The translations under genes were made by a program, and so were the position numbers. DNA of 36,881 nt. Source: JALZCH01 sp036387315 (GTDB taxonomy: Bacteria; Acidobacteriota; Blastocatellia; Pyrinomonadales; Pyrinomonadaceae). The stretch covers positions 1-36,881 of the forward strand of contig DASVTY010000061.1 of the NCBI GenBank assembly GCA_036387315.1. The letters are read 5' to 3'. Shown here piece after piece: positions 25,848 through 34,190 of this stretch; the first letter of the stretch is position 1, and each line of letters starts with the position of its first letter. A model generated the notes under the pieces. It was not told the origin of the DNA and ran no database searches. It was given only the letters and a program-made list of their open reading frames with translations.

Positions 25848-26627
25848 ATGAGCAATAAATCGAAAACAGGCTGGCTGGCAAACAAACATCACGAGCGTTC
25901 AATTCGCGCTCTTGAACGCCAGCTTGAATATCAAAGAAAAAAAGCCGAAGCTTTGCGCGGCGAGGAAAGCAAAACTTTTATGACTTTTTGGAGCAAGTCG
26001 CAGTTTAAACGACAAATGCTCCAGAAAATTCACCCGATCACGCCCGAAACCCGCGTTCTCGAAGTCGGCAGCGGCGCGCACGGTTTGATTTTCGGTTTCG
26101 GCGAATGCGTCGGAGTCGGCGTTGACCCGCTCGCGGTTCATTACAAAAATCTTTTCCCGACGTGGCAAAAAAACGTGCCGACAATCGCTGCAATCGGCGA
26201 GCAGCTTCCGTTTGCTGACGCTTCGTTCGACGTTGTTTTGAGCGATAACGTCATTGACCACGCCGAAGCGCCCATCGAAATCATTTATGAACTGGTTCGC
26301 GTTTTAAAACCCGGCGGTTTGTTGTATTTCACGGTCAACGTGCATCATCCGTTTTATTCTTTTGCATCTGATTTGCACGGCTTTTGGAACGCGCTCGGTG
26401 TTCCGCTTGAGCTTTCGGCTTTTGCCGATCACACGGTTCATTTGACGCCCGAAAAGGTGAGCAAGATTTTCAATGAATTGCCGCTTGAGATTTTGGAACA
26501 GAAAAACAACGTCGCCGAAACGAAACGAAATCAAAAACAGGCAAAGATGCGCAATTTCGACGCGGGACTAAAAAAACTGTTTTATAAAAACGCTTTGTTT
26601 GAATTAACCGCCATTCGGAAAAATTAA
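25848..26627 (+). CDS. Class I SAM-dependent methyltransferase
   Basis: 259 residues from the ATG at 25848; the upstream in-frame extension (from 25737) has no ribosome binding site and looks non-coding. A charged helical N-terminus (residues 1-50, HHERSIRALERQLEYQRKKAEALR) precedes the Rossmann core. SAM motif I is VLEVGSGAHGLIFGFG, the acidic loop is VGVDP, motif II-like EQLPFADASFDVVLSDNVID, and the post-motif region is RVLKPGGLLYFTVN. This is a Methyltransf_11-type domain. The substrate is unknown. The next gene begins with GTG 5 bases after this stop, so the two are probably cotranscribed and may share a pathway. Confidence 0.85.
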   Translation: MSNKSKTGWLANKHHERSIRALERQLEYQRKKAEALRGEESKTFMTFWSKSQFKRQMLQKIHPITPETRVLEVGSGAHGLIFGFGECVGVGVDPLAVHYKNLFPTWQKNVPTIAAIGEQLPFADASFDVVLSDNVIDHAEAPIEIIYELVRVLKPGGLLYFTVNVHHPFYSFASDLHGFWNALGVPLELSAFADHTVHLTPEKVSKIFNELPLEILEQKNNVAETKRNQKQAKMRNFDAGLKKLFYKNALFELTAIRKN

Positions 26628-26632
26628 AGATT

Positions 26633-27418
26633 GTGAATCTCAAACAGTTTCCTTTAAAAATCAGTCTTTTATTTTTCCTTGTTTGTTTGCCGCTTTTGCT
26701 GTCAAATTTTACAGCCTGCGTACGGAATTCAACTCAAAATTCACGTCTCGCCGGTTTTCCGCCCGTTATTTTGTGGGCTTGGGAACAAGAGGAAAATCTC
26801 GAATTTCTTGATGCTAAAAAATACGGCGTGGCTTTTCTGGCGCAAACTCTGGAGTTGAAAAGTGACGAAACCATCGTAAACCCACGCCGCCAGCCGTTGC
26901 GGGTTTCGCCCGAAATTGTTTTGATTGCCGTCACGCGCATCGAATCTGTCGAATCGCCGACGCTTTCGGACAAGCAGAAAAATGAAATCATCAGTTCGGT
27001 TCTAAAGACGCTGGAATTAAAGAACGTGCGCGCCGTGCAGATTGATTTTGACGCAGCCCTTTCGCAGCGAGATTTTTATCAAAGCCTGTTAAAAGATTTG
27101 CGAAACAAACTGCCGGAAACGACGCCGCTTTCGATTACGGCGCTGGCGTCGTTTTGCATCGGCGACCGCTGGCTTTTTGAAGCTCCGGTTGATGAAGCCG
27201 TGCCGATGATTTTTCGGATGGGCGCGGATGATCAAGCCGTGAAAAATTATCTGGCAAACGGCGGTGATTTCAAAGTTAAAATTTGCCGGCAAAGCTACGG
27301 CGTCTCGCTCGATGAAGCGGTGCAAATGAATTTCGACAAATCGCGGCGGCTCTATGTTTTTAATCCGCTGCAATGGAAGCCCGCAGATATGGCGAAAATC
27401 GAGAAAAATTTCAAATAA
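26633..27418 (+). CDS. DUF3142-type exported protein
   Basis: 261 residues from a GTG start 5 bases after the methyltransferase stop. The N-terminal hydrophobic segment (LLFFLVCLPLLLSNFTAC) ends in a cysteine that could be a non-standard lipobox. The mature sequence matches the DUF3142 pattern: PPVILWAWEQEENLEFLD, YGVAFLAQTLEL, ALASFCIGDRWLFEAPVDE and VPMIFRMG, with a beta/alpha layout that includes VRAVQIDFDA, similar to glycosidase-like TIM-barrel strands. Function unknown. The gene ends 14 bases before a long heptamer-built hairpin, which may act as its transcript end. Confidence 0.75.
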   Translation: MNLKQFPLKISLLFFLVCLPLLLSNFTACVRNSTQNSRLAGFPPVILWAWEQEENLEFLDAKKYGVAFLAQTLELKSDETIVNPRRQPLRVSPEIVLIAVTRIESVESPTLSDKQKNEIISSVLKTLELKNVRAVQIDFDAALSQRDFYQSLLKDLRNKLPETTPLSITALASFCIGDRWLFEAPVDEAVPMIFRMGADDQAVKNYLANGGDFKVKICRQSYGVSLDEAVQMNFDKSRRLYVFNPLQWKPADMAKIEKNFK

Positions 27419-27432
27419 AAGGCGGAAATCAG

Positions 27433-27537
27433 GCGCAAACTATCAACTATCAACTGTAAACTATAAACTGATTTGCAGAAAACCATCGTTTCTTTGCAAA
27501 TCAGTTTATAGTTGAGAGTTTATAGTTTATAGTTCGC
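27433..27537. repeat. Inverted pair of heptamer arrays forming a long hairpin
   Basis: Left array 27441-27468: four heptamers (TATCAAC, TATCAAC, TGTAAAC, TATAAAC). Right array 27504-27531: four reverse-complement heptamers (GTTTATA, GTTGAGA, GTTTATA, GTTTATA). They are joined by a perfect inner stem (27461-27476 with 27496-27511). It lies between the DUF3142 gene (+) and the 2OG oxygenase gene (-), where it could end both transcripts. Confidence 0.92.
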
Positions 27538-27594
27538 TTTTTCACTTGCGAGATAGACCTGTAAAAACGTCGGCAAAACTCATTCCGCCAAACA

Positions 27595-28167
27595 TCAGCG
27601 ATACCACGAAACAATCGTATAACGCTCGCCGCCTTCGACCGGGGTTACTTCGTGCGTAGTTTCGGAGCGGAATGCAACGAGCTTTCCCGGCTGCGGTTCG
27701 GCTATGCGGCGATCAGAATAATTCGGAAAGCCGCCGTGAAAAACAAGCTCTCCGCCTTGATAAGTGCCCGGCTGGGATTCCACGGATTGAGCGTTTAAAA
27801 AGATGACGATTGAGATTTTACGAAATCTCGTCTCGTCGTAAATCAGCGGTGTGTTCCCGTCCTGATGCGCGACGAAAAAATCTCCGGTTTGATAACGCAG
27901 AAATTGCGGTTCTTCGCATTCGTTGAAGGTTACACCGAAATGATTTTCGAACTTTTCCCTGCAATCAAGCAACAACTCGCTGACTAACTTTCTCGTCTCG
28001 GAAGAAACGTCAACGCGCGACACTTTTCGCACCAGAGGTTCGACCGTTCCGCCGGACTCTTTGCCAGAAACTGTTGCTGCGGCGTTTGCGCCGGTACGGA
28101 TTTCCGCCAAAATTTTTCTCTGCGCAGCAGCGTCAAGAAAATCATTTATTTCAAGTAATTCAATCAT
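27595..28167 (-). CDS. 2-oxoglutarate/Fe(II)-dependent oxygenase, prolyl 4-hydroxylase type
   Basis: 190 residues. Double-stranded beta-helix with the facial triad: His101 and Asp103 (HQDGN) and His172 (TTHEV), plus Arg182 (ERYTIVSWYR) for 2-oxoglutarate binding. Strands KISIVIFLNAQ, GGELVFHGG and GKLVAFRSETTHEVTPV are typical of the P4Hc domain. It hydroxylates an unknown substrate, probably a protein or small metabolite, in the cytoplasm (no signal peptide). Only 11 bases separate it from the end of the inactive M16 gene, so it may be the last gene of that operon. No clear Shine-Dalgarno is visible before the ATG. Confidence 0.87.
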   Translation of the reverse strand: MIELLEINDFLDAAAQRKILAEIRTGANAAATVSGKESGGTVEPLVRKVSRVDVSSETRKLVSELLLDCREKFENHFGVTFNECEEPQFLRYQTGDFFVAHQDGNTPLIYDETRFRKISIVIFLNAQSVESQPGTYQGGELVFHGGFPNYSDRRIAEPQPGKLVAFRSETTHEVTPVEGGERYTIVSWYR

Positions 28168-28178
28168 CTGATTTGAAA

Positions 28179-29756
28179 CTATTTCGCCGCCCGCGCAGTT
28201 TTCGCTTTTCGCAAGTCTTCGCGGTTTAAATCAAGCTCGGACGCCGGAATAATTTCGATTTTTATCGCCGGAAAACGCTTTTGCAAATCGGGCAAAAACT
28301 TTTTGGCATCGCCTGCGATAACGATGTTTATTGTCGTCTCTTTAAATAAATTCCTAATAAACTCGCGCGCCGAAGCGTCGTTTACCTTTTGGACATTTTG
28401 GACAAATCGGTTAATTTCATCCAACTCCAAATAGTACAAAGCCAGTTCCCCGATTTGTCGAACCAATCCGTTGGTCGTTTCCAAATCGCGAGAAAATTCA
28501 CCGATTAAAACCAGCTTTCGCGGCGTCAATTCGGATTCCGTGATTTGTTCTTTTGCCAGTCGCTCAAATTCATTGACCATAATTTGAGCGACTTCCGGCG
28601 CTGATTCGTTTTTGGTTTGCGTTCGAGCCAAGAAAATGCCGCCCGCCAGAAGCGCCGATAAATCGCTTCCTGCACCGTAACTCAAACCTCGTTTGATGCG
28701 TATTTCCTGATTCAGCCGCGCCGAGTAACCGCCGCCTAAAACCGAGTTGGCGACAATTGCTTGATAATAATTTTTGTCGTGTCTGGCGAGCAGACTCGGC
28801 TGCCCGACTGCAACAGCAGCCTGCCCGGCATCCGGTAAATCCACAACAGTAATCTTTTCAATTTTTGGCTCTTTCGTCTGAGTTGGGGCTGCCTCCTGAA
28901 TCATGGTAATAATTCCCGGCTCCTTTGGCGGAGTATTTGGATACTTTCCTACTCGTACCGGCGGAGTTTTCGCCCAACCTGAGAAGTATTTATTAGCCAG
29001 AGCAAAAGCAGTGTCCGGCGCAATATCGCCCGCGATAACAAGAACAGCATTATCCGCTTTGTAATGTTTGTTGTGCAGATTGACTAAATTTGCCCGCATT
29101 ATGCGCTTGATGCTTTCGGGCGTTCCGGTGAGCGGGTAAGCGTATGGTTCGCCTATTGCACCGTAAAGAATTACGCGATTAGCTACAAGATTGGCGAGGG
29201 TTGCGGGCTGCTTGAAGTTCACGCTTAATTCATCCAGCAATTGCGTTTTGTAGCGAGTTATTTCAGCAGGCGAAAAAACCGGATTTAAAGCAACATCAGC
29301 CATAATCGCCATTGCTTTATCCATTTTGTCGGACATCGCTCGCACCGTCACGCTTGAATAATCCCAATCCGCGCCGGATTCGATAGAGCCGCCGAGAAAT
29401 TCGATTTCTTCGGCGATTTTTGAAGCCGACCGCGTGCGCGTGCCTTTGGTTAAAAGCTCGGCGGTCATATCAGCCGCGCCCGCCAGCGTTTTCGGGTCAA
29501 CTTCGCCGCCCGATTTAATCATCAGCTCGGCGGTCACAAGCGGCACGTTTTTCGTCTGAACGACAATCACGCGCAAACCGTTTCGGAGAGTTTTTTCAAC
29601 CGGCTGCGGAATCTGCGCTTCACGCGGCGCGCCCGGCATCGGCGGCTGTTCCTGCGCATCAACCGAAATAAACGCCAGACACAAAACAAAGACAGAAACG
29701 CTAAAACGTCTGACAAAATTCGTAATTCGTAATTCGTAATTCGTAATTCGCATCAT
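28179..29756 (-). CDS. M16 peptidase family protein, catalytically dead partner (second copy)
   Basis: 525 residues, two pitrilysin halves. The zinc motif is replaced (LAGAADMTAELLTKG), while the second-domain signature is kept (LNQEIRIKRGLSYGAGSDLS). It is therefore the non-catalytic half of an M16 heterodimer. The start ATGATG overlaps the TGA of the active partner by 4 bases. The first 11 residues (RITNYELRITN) come from a heptamer array at 29716-29750, followed by a signal sequence (FSVSVFVLCLAFISVDA). The arrangement mirrors the pair at 6499-9410, but sequence identity between the two pairs looks low by eye. Confidence 0.88.
   Translation of the reverse strand: MMRITNYELRITNFVRRFSVSVFVLCLAFISVDAQEQPPMPGAPREAQIPQPVEKTLRNGLRVIVVQTKNVPLVTAELMIKSGGEVDPKTLAGAADMTAELLTKGTRTRSASKIAEEIEFLGGSIESGADWDYSSVTVRAMSDKMDKAMAIMADVALNPVFSPAEITRYKTQLLDELSVNFKQPATLANLVANRVILYGAIGEPYAYPLTGTPESIKRIMRANLVNLHNKHYKADNAVLVIAGDIAPDTAFALANKYFSGWAKTPPVRVGKYPNTPPKEPGIITMIQEAAPTQTKEPKIEKITVVDLPDAGQAAVAVGQPSLLARHDKNYYQAIVANSVLGGGYSARLNQEIRIKRGLSYGAGSDLSALLAGGIFLARTQTKNESAPEVAQIMVNEFERLAKEQITESELTPRKLVLIGEFSRDLETTNGLVRQIGELALYYLELDEINRFVQNVQKVNDASAREFIRNLFKETTINIVIAGDAKKFLPDLQKRFPAIKIEIIPASELDLNREDLRKAKTARAAK
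29716..29750 (-). repeat. Heptamer tandem array at a start codon (5 copies)
   Basis: TAATTCG units at 29723-29729, 29730-29736, 29737-29743 and 29744-29750, plus a variant (AAATTCG) at 29716-29722. Read on the coding strand directly after ATGATG it gives RITNYELRITN. Same unit as at 8014-8040. Confidence 0.95.
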
Positions 29757-31099
29757 CTGTCACCTTTCGCCTGTTCGTTTTGATAATTAATGACGACGCG
29801 GTTTGTGTCGGTAAAATATTTTTGCATCACGCGCTGCACGTCTGCGGTGGTGACGCGGCGAAGTTTTTCAATCGCGTTGTTGGCTTCGGCGGCGTTTCCC
29901 AGAATCAGCTCGGCGCGCCCCAAAGCGACGGCTTTCCCGCCGTTTGTTTCGCGTTCGGCGAGCGTGTTGGTGATAATTTGATTTTTCGCTTTTTCGATTT
30001 CAGCCGCCGTCGGCGCGACTGTTTGAATTTTCTTTAATTCAGCGAGCAAAGATTTTTCCAAATCCGCGATTTTCTTGCCGCTCGCGGCAATCGCATAAAA
30101 AACCATTAAGCCTTTGTCGGCGCGGTCGTCAACATAAAACGCGGCTTCCTGCGCGATTTGCTGTTTATAAATCAATTCCTGATAAAGACGCGAAGATTCG
30201 CCGCCGGATAAAATGTTTTCGGCAATTTCGAGCGCGGGCAAATCCGCATCATTCGCTTTCGGCGCGAGATACGTAATAGCAATCGCCGGAAGCGGCACAT
30301 TCGGCGCGGAAACGGTAAAACGCTTTTCTTCGGTGCGCGCTGGTTCTTCGACTACAACGCGCTGAATCTTTGTGTCATTTCCTACGATTCGCCCAAAATA
30401 TTTATCAACAGAACGGTCGAGCTGATTCTGTTCAAAATCGCCGACGACAATCAAAATCGCATTATCCGGGCGATAAAAGACCTCGTAAAACGAGCGAACA
30501 TCTGCGAGCGAAGCGGCGTCCAAATCTTCAATCGAACCGATTCCCGGACGTTTGTAAGGATGCAGGGCGAAAGATTTGCGCTCGATTTCGTAATAAAGCC
30601 TGCCGTAAGGCGGATTTAAAACGCGGAAACGAAATTCTTCCTTGACGACATCGCGCTCGGATTTAAAATTCTCTTCGACAACATTCAGATTAACCATCCG
30701 CTCGGCTTCCGCCCAGAGCAGCGTTTCGAGATAATTCGACGGGACGACTTCGTAATAATTTGTAAAATCATCGTAAGTCGAAGCGTTGTTCCAGCCGCCG
30801 ACATCTTCGGTCAAACGGTCGAACATCTCACTTTTCATATTTTTGGTTGATTTGAACATCAAATGCTCAAAAAGATGTGCAAATCCGCTTCGACCGGCGG
30901 GATCGTCTTTGCTCCCGACTCGATACCAAACCTGAACCGTCACGGTCGGACTCGAATGGTCTTCGAGCGAGATGACTTTGAGACCGTTTTTCAAAGCTCT
31001 TTCTTTAAAATTCAGCGGTTTGACATTGATTTGCGCTTCGGTTGAAACTGCACTCGAAACGACAAATGCAAATAGCCACAACAATAAAATCTTTCGCAT
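29753..31099 (-). CDS. M16 zinc metallopeptidase, active subunit (second copy)
   Basis: 448 residues from the ATG at 31099, which gives a clean signal peptide (ILLLWLFAFVVSSAVSTEA). A longer frame to 31255 has no ribosome binding site and would hide it. The inverted zinc motif is HLFEH (His75, Glu78, His79), with the distal acidic ligand near Glu154 (VVKEEFR). The second M16 domain has LSGGESSRLYQELIYKQQ. It is predicted periplasmic, is the first gene of an operon with the inactive partner, and possibly shares the operon with the 2OG oxygenase. Confidence 0.92.
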   Translation of the reverse strand: MRKILLLWLFAFVVSSAVSTEAQINVKPLNFKERALKNGLKVISLEDHSSPTVTVQVWYRVGSKDDPAGRSGFAHLFEHLMFKSTKNMKSEMFDRLTEDVGGWNNASTYDDFTNYYEVVPSNYLETLLWAEAERMVNLNVVEENFKSERDVVKEEFRFRVLNPPYGRLYYEIERKSFALHPYKRPGIGSIEDLDAASLADVRSFYEVFYRPDNAILIVVGDFEQNQLDRSVDKYFGRIVGNDTKIQRVVVEEPARTEEKRFTVSAPNVPLPAIAITYLAPKANDADLPALEIAENILSGGESSRLYQELIYKQQIAQEAAFYVDDRADKGLMVFYAIAASGKKIADLEKSLLAELKKIQTVAPTAAEIEKAKNQIITNTLAERETNGGKAVALGRAELILGNAAEANNAIEKLRRVTTADVQRVMQKYFTDTNRVVINYQNEQAKGDR

Positions 31100-31214
31100 T
31101 TTGTTTTGATTCTCTAATAAAAAACTGCTGTATTTACGGGAGATGTCTGCAATTTGTTTTCGATGAAGATTTAAAGACAGCGGTTTGCGCTTTTTGCATT
31201 TATCTGAAAACAAA

Positions 31215-31254
31215 TGCCGAGAGCGATGCGTTAAGCGCGCATCAACTCTCGGCA
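31215..31254 (-). terminator. Terminator of the HU gene
   Basis: Interrupted stem: TGCCGAGAG (31215-31223) with CTCTCGGCA (31246-31254), then GATGCG with CGCATC inside. On the minus strand TTTGTTTTC follows. It lies about 40 bases past the HU stop at 31296. Confidence 0.75.
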
Positions 31255-31295
31255 AATTTAAAATTCAACTTGTTTAAAATTCCAATCGAAGCGTT

Positions 31296-31661
31296 TTAAC
31301 TGCCGCCGCCGATTGAGTCTTTCATTGATTTACCGACGCGGAATTTCAGCGTGGTTTTAGCCGGAATTTTAATCGGGTCGCCGGTCGCCGGATTGCGTCC
31401 TTCGCGTGCCTTTCGCTCGGAAAGAACCAGCTTGCCAAAGCCCGGAAGCGTAAATTCGCCGTTTTTCTTAACTTCGCTCATTGCGAGGTTAGCCAATTCG
31501 TTTACAAACTCTTTAGCGGCGGCACGTTTCATACCGGATTTGTCCGCTAAGTGATTGATGATTTCGGTTTGCGTCATTCGTTTTTTCGCGGCTCCACCGC
31601 CGCCGCCTTTTGACGAACCGCCGCCTTTTCCTGAACCTGATGAACCTTTTTTAGCTGCCAT
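31296..31661 (-). CDS. HU-family DNA-binding protein with Gly/Ser/Lys-rich N-terminal tail
   Basis: 121 residues. The HU core begins at about residue 29: MTQTEIINHLADKSGMKRAA, with the DNA-binding arm signature GFGKLVLSERKAREGRNPATG and KIPAKTTLKFRVGKSMKD. HU dimers bend and compact DNA. The first 28 residues are a basic, flexible Gly/Ser/Lys tail (MAAKKGSSGSGKGG), absent from E. coli HU and reminiscent of extended HU or histone-like proteins. GGAGGT lies 12 bases before the ATG. It is monocistronic, with a terminator downstream. The tail could add non-specific DNA contacts (inference). Confidence 0.92.
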   Translation of the reverse strand: MAAKKGSSGSGKGGGSSKGGGGGAAKKRMTQTEIINHLADKSGMKRAAAKEFVNELANLAMSEVKKNGEFTLPGFGKLVLSERKAREGRNPATGDPIKIPAKTTLKFRVGKSMKDSIGGGS

Positions 31662-31838
31662 TTTAGGGATTCTACCTCCAAAAGATTTGAAATGATTTTA
31701 AGTTAATCGCCGCTTTCTTCGAGAAAAAAGCAAAAGCCAAAAACTGCAGGAATCAGCCGTTTGACTCGAAAAGCATAACCGGCGCGCGTTTGCATCCAAC
31801 GATTTTGATTGTTTTGTTCACCGGAAAATTTAAATTAA

Positions 31839-31912
31839 TCGGGGCGGCAGGATTCGAACCTGCGACCTCTGGTTCCCAAAACCAGCGCGATACCGGGCTA
31901 CGCTACGCCCCG
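31839..31912 (-). tRNA. tRNA-Pro (anticodon TGG)
   Basis: Complete cloverleaf on the minus strand: acceptor CGGGGCG pairs with CGCCCCG, anticodon stem CTGGT/ACCAG around loop TTTGGGA, T-loop GGTTCGAATCC. Discriminator A at 31839. The CCA end is not encoded. Confidence 0.95.
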
Positions 31913-31976
31913 TTTTTCTAAATTTCTCGGTTGTTATTCGTCATCGCACTCAAAAGATGCTTACAAATAGCGGATT

Positions 31977-32621
31977 TTATTCCGTTAAACCCGCACGGTC
32001 AAGGGAAATTTTGAAAAAATCGCCTAAAAATCGAATAATTTTGTGTGTTGCGCGTCCGCGATGGCTTATTTCCTGCTTTATATTTTCCGGCAGCTCGCCA
32101 AAAGTCTTTCGGAAATTTTCCGGCACAAAAATCGGATCATAACCGAAACCGTTGTTTCCCTGAGGCTTATCTGAAATCAATCCTTCGCACGTTCCGATTT
32201 CAAGGCGGATGATTTCGCCGTCCGGCGCGGCGAGCGCAATCGCGCAGACAAATCTGGCTTTTCTTTCACGGTCGCCGGTTTTTTTCAGCTCCGCTAACAG
32301 TTTTTCAATCTTTTCCGCATTTGAAGCCTTTTCTCCGCCATAACGCGCCGAAAAAACGCCGGGCGCATTCCCGAGCGCTTCGACCTCCAAACCGGAATCA
32401 TCCGCTAAAGTCCAAAGTCCGGTTTGCAGAGCGTAGCCGGCGGCTTTTAATTTCGCGTTTTCCTCAAAGCTCGCGCCGGTTTCCGCGACTTCTTCAATAT
32501 TATGAAAATCTTTTAGCCCGCAAATCTCAATCGGCAAGTCTTTTAAAAGCTCGGCAAATTCGCGCACTTTTCCAGCGTTTCCGCTGGCAATCAAAATTTT
32601 ATCCGGTTTTTCGACGTTCAT
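31977..32621 (-). CDS. rdgB: XTP/dITP diphosphatase (non-canonical purine NTP pyrophosphatase)
   Basis: 214 residues. It hydrolyses dITP and XTP to the monophosphates, keeping deaminated purines out of DNA and RNA. The Ham1/RdgB motifs are in order: ILIASGNAGKVREFAELL (substrate-binding N-terminus), TGASFEENAKLKA, the metal-binding LADDSGLEVEALGNAPGVFS, SARYGG, and the C-terminal NGFGYDPIFVP and SHRGRA. Length is normal (about 200). It starts at an ATG and lies next to the tRNA-Pro gene on the same strand. Confidence 0.95.
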   Translation of the reverse strand: MNVEKPDKILIASGNAGKVREFAELLKDLPIEICGLKDFHNIEEVAETGASFEENAKLKAAGYALQTGLWTLADDSGLEVEALGNAPGVFSARYGGEKASNAEKIEKLLAELKKTGDRERKARFVCAIALAAPDGEIIRLEIGTCEGLISDKPQGNNGFGYDPIFVPENFRKTFGELPENIKQEISHRGRATHKIIRFLGDFFKISLDRAGLTE

Positions 32622-32751
32622 CTCAAATTCACTCTATAAAATTTTGTTTGCAACTTGAAAGCCCAAACATTTAAACTCTTTGTGACAGGATTCGCGCTGC
32701 AAAAGCTGCGAGTCCGCCAAACCACAAAGTCGTTTTCGACAGGAAAATATT

Positions 32752-34062
32752 TTGGTTCCAACGTCGCCCATCTCAAATTTAGCCGTTATAAATCCAACTT
32801 TAGAATCTTCGCCCGTTGCGAATTTCGACAGCGCAGATACGCCGATGCTCGCATTGCGGCGGGAATTGTCGCTGTGGCTGGCGGCAATTGCCAAATTCGT
32901 CGAACCGGAAAATTACTCGTTCAAAGACGCGGACGCCAAAAACGCCGCGCGGCAGGATTGGTCGAACGAGCTGCGCGCTTTGCGTTATTCGCTAATGCGG
33001 GCGGCGCTTCTCACATCGCAATTAGCGGCGAAATTTAAAACGCCCGAATTTGAAGTCTTGCCCGATGAACTCGAAGCAAAAGAATTTGCCGAGCTGTATT
33101 TGATTCTGAGCCGGTTTTCAATTGTTTGCGACCGCTTGCTGGCAGTTCAGCCGTTGGATTATTACGGCTGGTCGAATTTTTGTGATTCACTGAAAAACAA
33201 TCTCGATAAAACGACGCTGCCGCAAAAGCTGATTTCGACTGACTACGCCGCACTTCCCGAATCTCTAGTCGTCTTAAATCGAACCGCGAAAGCTCGACAT
33301 CCGTTCGGCAAAGAAGTTTTGGAAACGATTTCGCGTTTAAACCGTCTGCTCGAAATTTTGAGAATCATCGGAAACAAGCTCGAAAATGATTTGCCGCTCA
33401 AAAACTCGCTCTTATTTTTCTCTCTGATTCATGGCGAAACAAGAGATTTGACGCGCTTTATCGAACAGCGACTGCTGCGCTCGATGCCGCCGGAAAACGA
33501 GTTTTTCGATTTGCTCGACGGAACGATTTACATCATTTCTCTGGAGCTTAAAAAAGTTTATTCGCGCGAACTAAAAGGAGTTCTCGATTTGCGCCCCGCG
33601 CCGCAGGTCGTCGCCCGCGTCGAAACTTCGCACGGTCTTTTGCAGGATTGTTTCCAGCAGTCAATCATTCTGCTCGCGGAGGCGTTTGACGCGGAAATCG
33701 AAGGTTGGCGGATTTTCCCGAATTACCAAACCCGCCTCGAACAATCGCTCGTTTTGCGCCTCGACCTTTGGAACGCGCTGCAAAACGTTCAGCGAGCCGA
33801 AAAGTCGCCCGACACATTTTCCGCCGAGAAACTCAGAAAATCGCTCGAACATTTACGAAACAGTTCTCTTTATTTTTTGATGTTCAAAGACTGCGAGCCG
33901 ACCGAGCGTTTTATTGAAGAAATCCTGCAAACCAAACGCCTTCAAGACATCACGCACGTTTTACACCGTTTCGGCGCTTATCTCGAAACTTTGCTCGGAC
34001 AAGTAAATATGCGCGGAGTTCTGGCAAATCATCCGTTTGATTACCCGAAAATCGAAGATTGA
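32752..34062 (+). CDS. Helical cytoplasmic protein of unknown function
   Basis: 436 residues from a TTG start with AGGA 7 bases upstream (32741-32744). No signal peptide or membrane segment. The sequence is mainly long amphipathic helices rich in Leu, Glu, Arg and Ala (ELSLWLAAIAKFVE, ELRALRYSLMRAALLTSQLA, EVLETISRLNRLLEILRIIG, QSLVLRLDLWNALQNVQRAE). No catalytic motif is visible. Codon use and length argue for a real gene; I recognise no family. It is alone on this strand, divergent from rdgB and converging on gatA across a long inverted repeat. Confidence 0.72.
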   Translation: MVPTSPISNLAVINPTLESSPVANFDSADTPMLALRRELSLWLAAIAKFVEPENYSFKDADAKNAARQDWSNELRALRYSLMRAALLTSQLAAKFKTPEFEVLPDELEAKEFAELYLILSRFSIVCDRLLAVQPLDYYGWSNFCDSLKNNLDKTTLPQKLISTDYAALPESLVVLNRTAKARHPFGKEVLETISRLNRLLEILRIIGNKLENDLPLKNSLLFFSLIHGETRDLTRFIEQRLLRSMPPENEFFDLLDGTIYIISLELKKVYSRELKGVLDLRPAPQVVARVETSHGLLQDCFQQSIILLAEAFDAEIEGWRIFPNYQTRLEQSLVLRLDLWNALQNVQRAEKSPDTFSAEKLRKSLEHLRNSSLYFLMFKDCEPTERFIEEILQTKRLQDITHVLHRFGAYLETLLGQVNMRGVLANHPFDYPKIED

Positions 34063-34090
34063 ATTTACTTTCTGAGCTAACGATTTTTTC

Positions 34091-34180
34091 AACGCCGAGA
34101 CGCAGAGATTTAAAACTAAAGAGATAAAAAGAATTGACTTATCTTATTTTTCTTTCTCGGCGTCTCTGCGTCTCGGCGTT
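34091..34180. repeat. 18-bp perfect inverted repeat between convergent genes
   Basis: Bases 34091-34108 (CGCCGAGACGCAGAGA core) are the reverse complement of 34163-34180, with a 54-base spacer. The right side contains an extra partial copy (8-base period: GCGTCTCT, GCGTCTCG). It lies between the gene ending at 34062 and gatA ending at 34191. Confidence 0.9.
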
Positions 34181-34190
34181 TCAATTTTTC

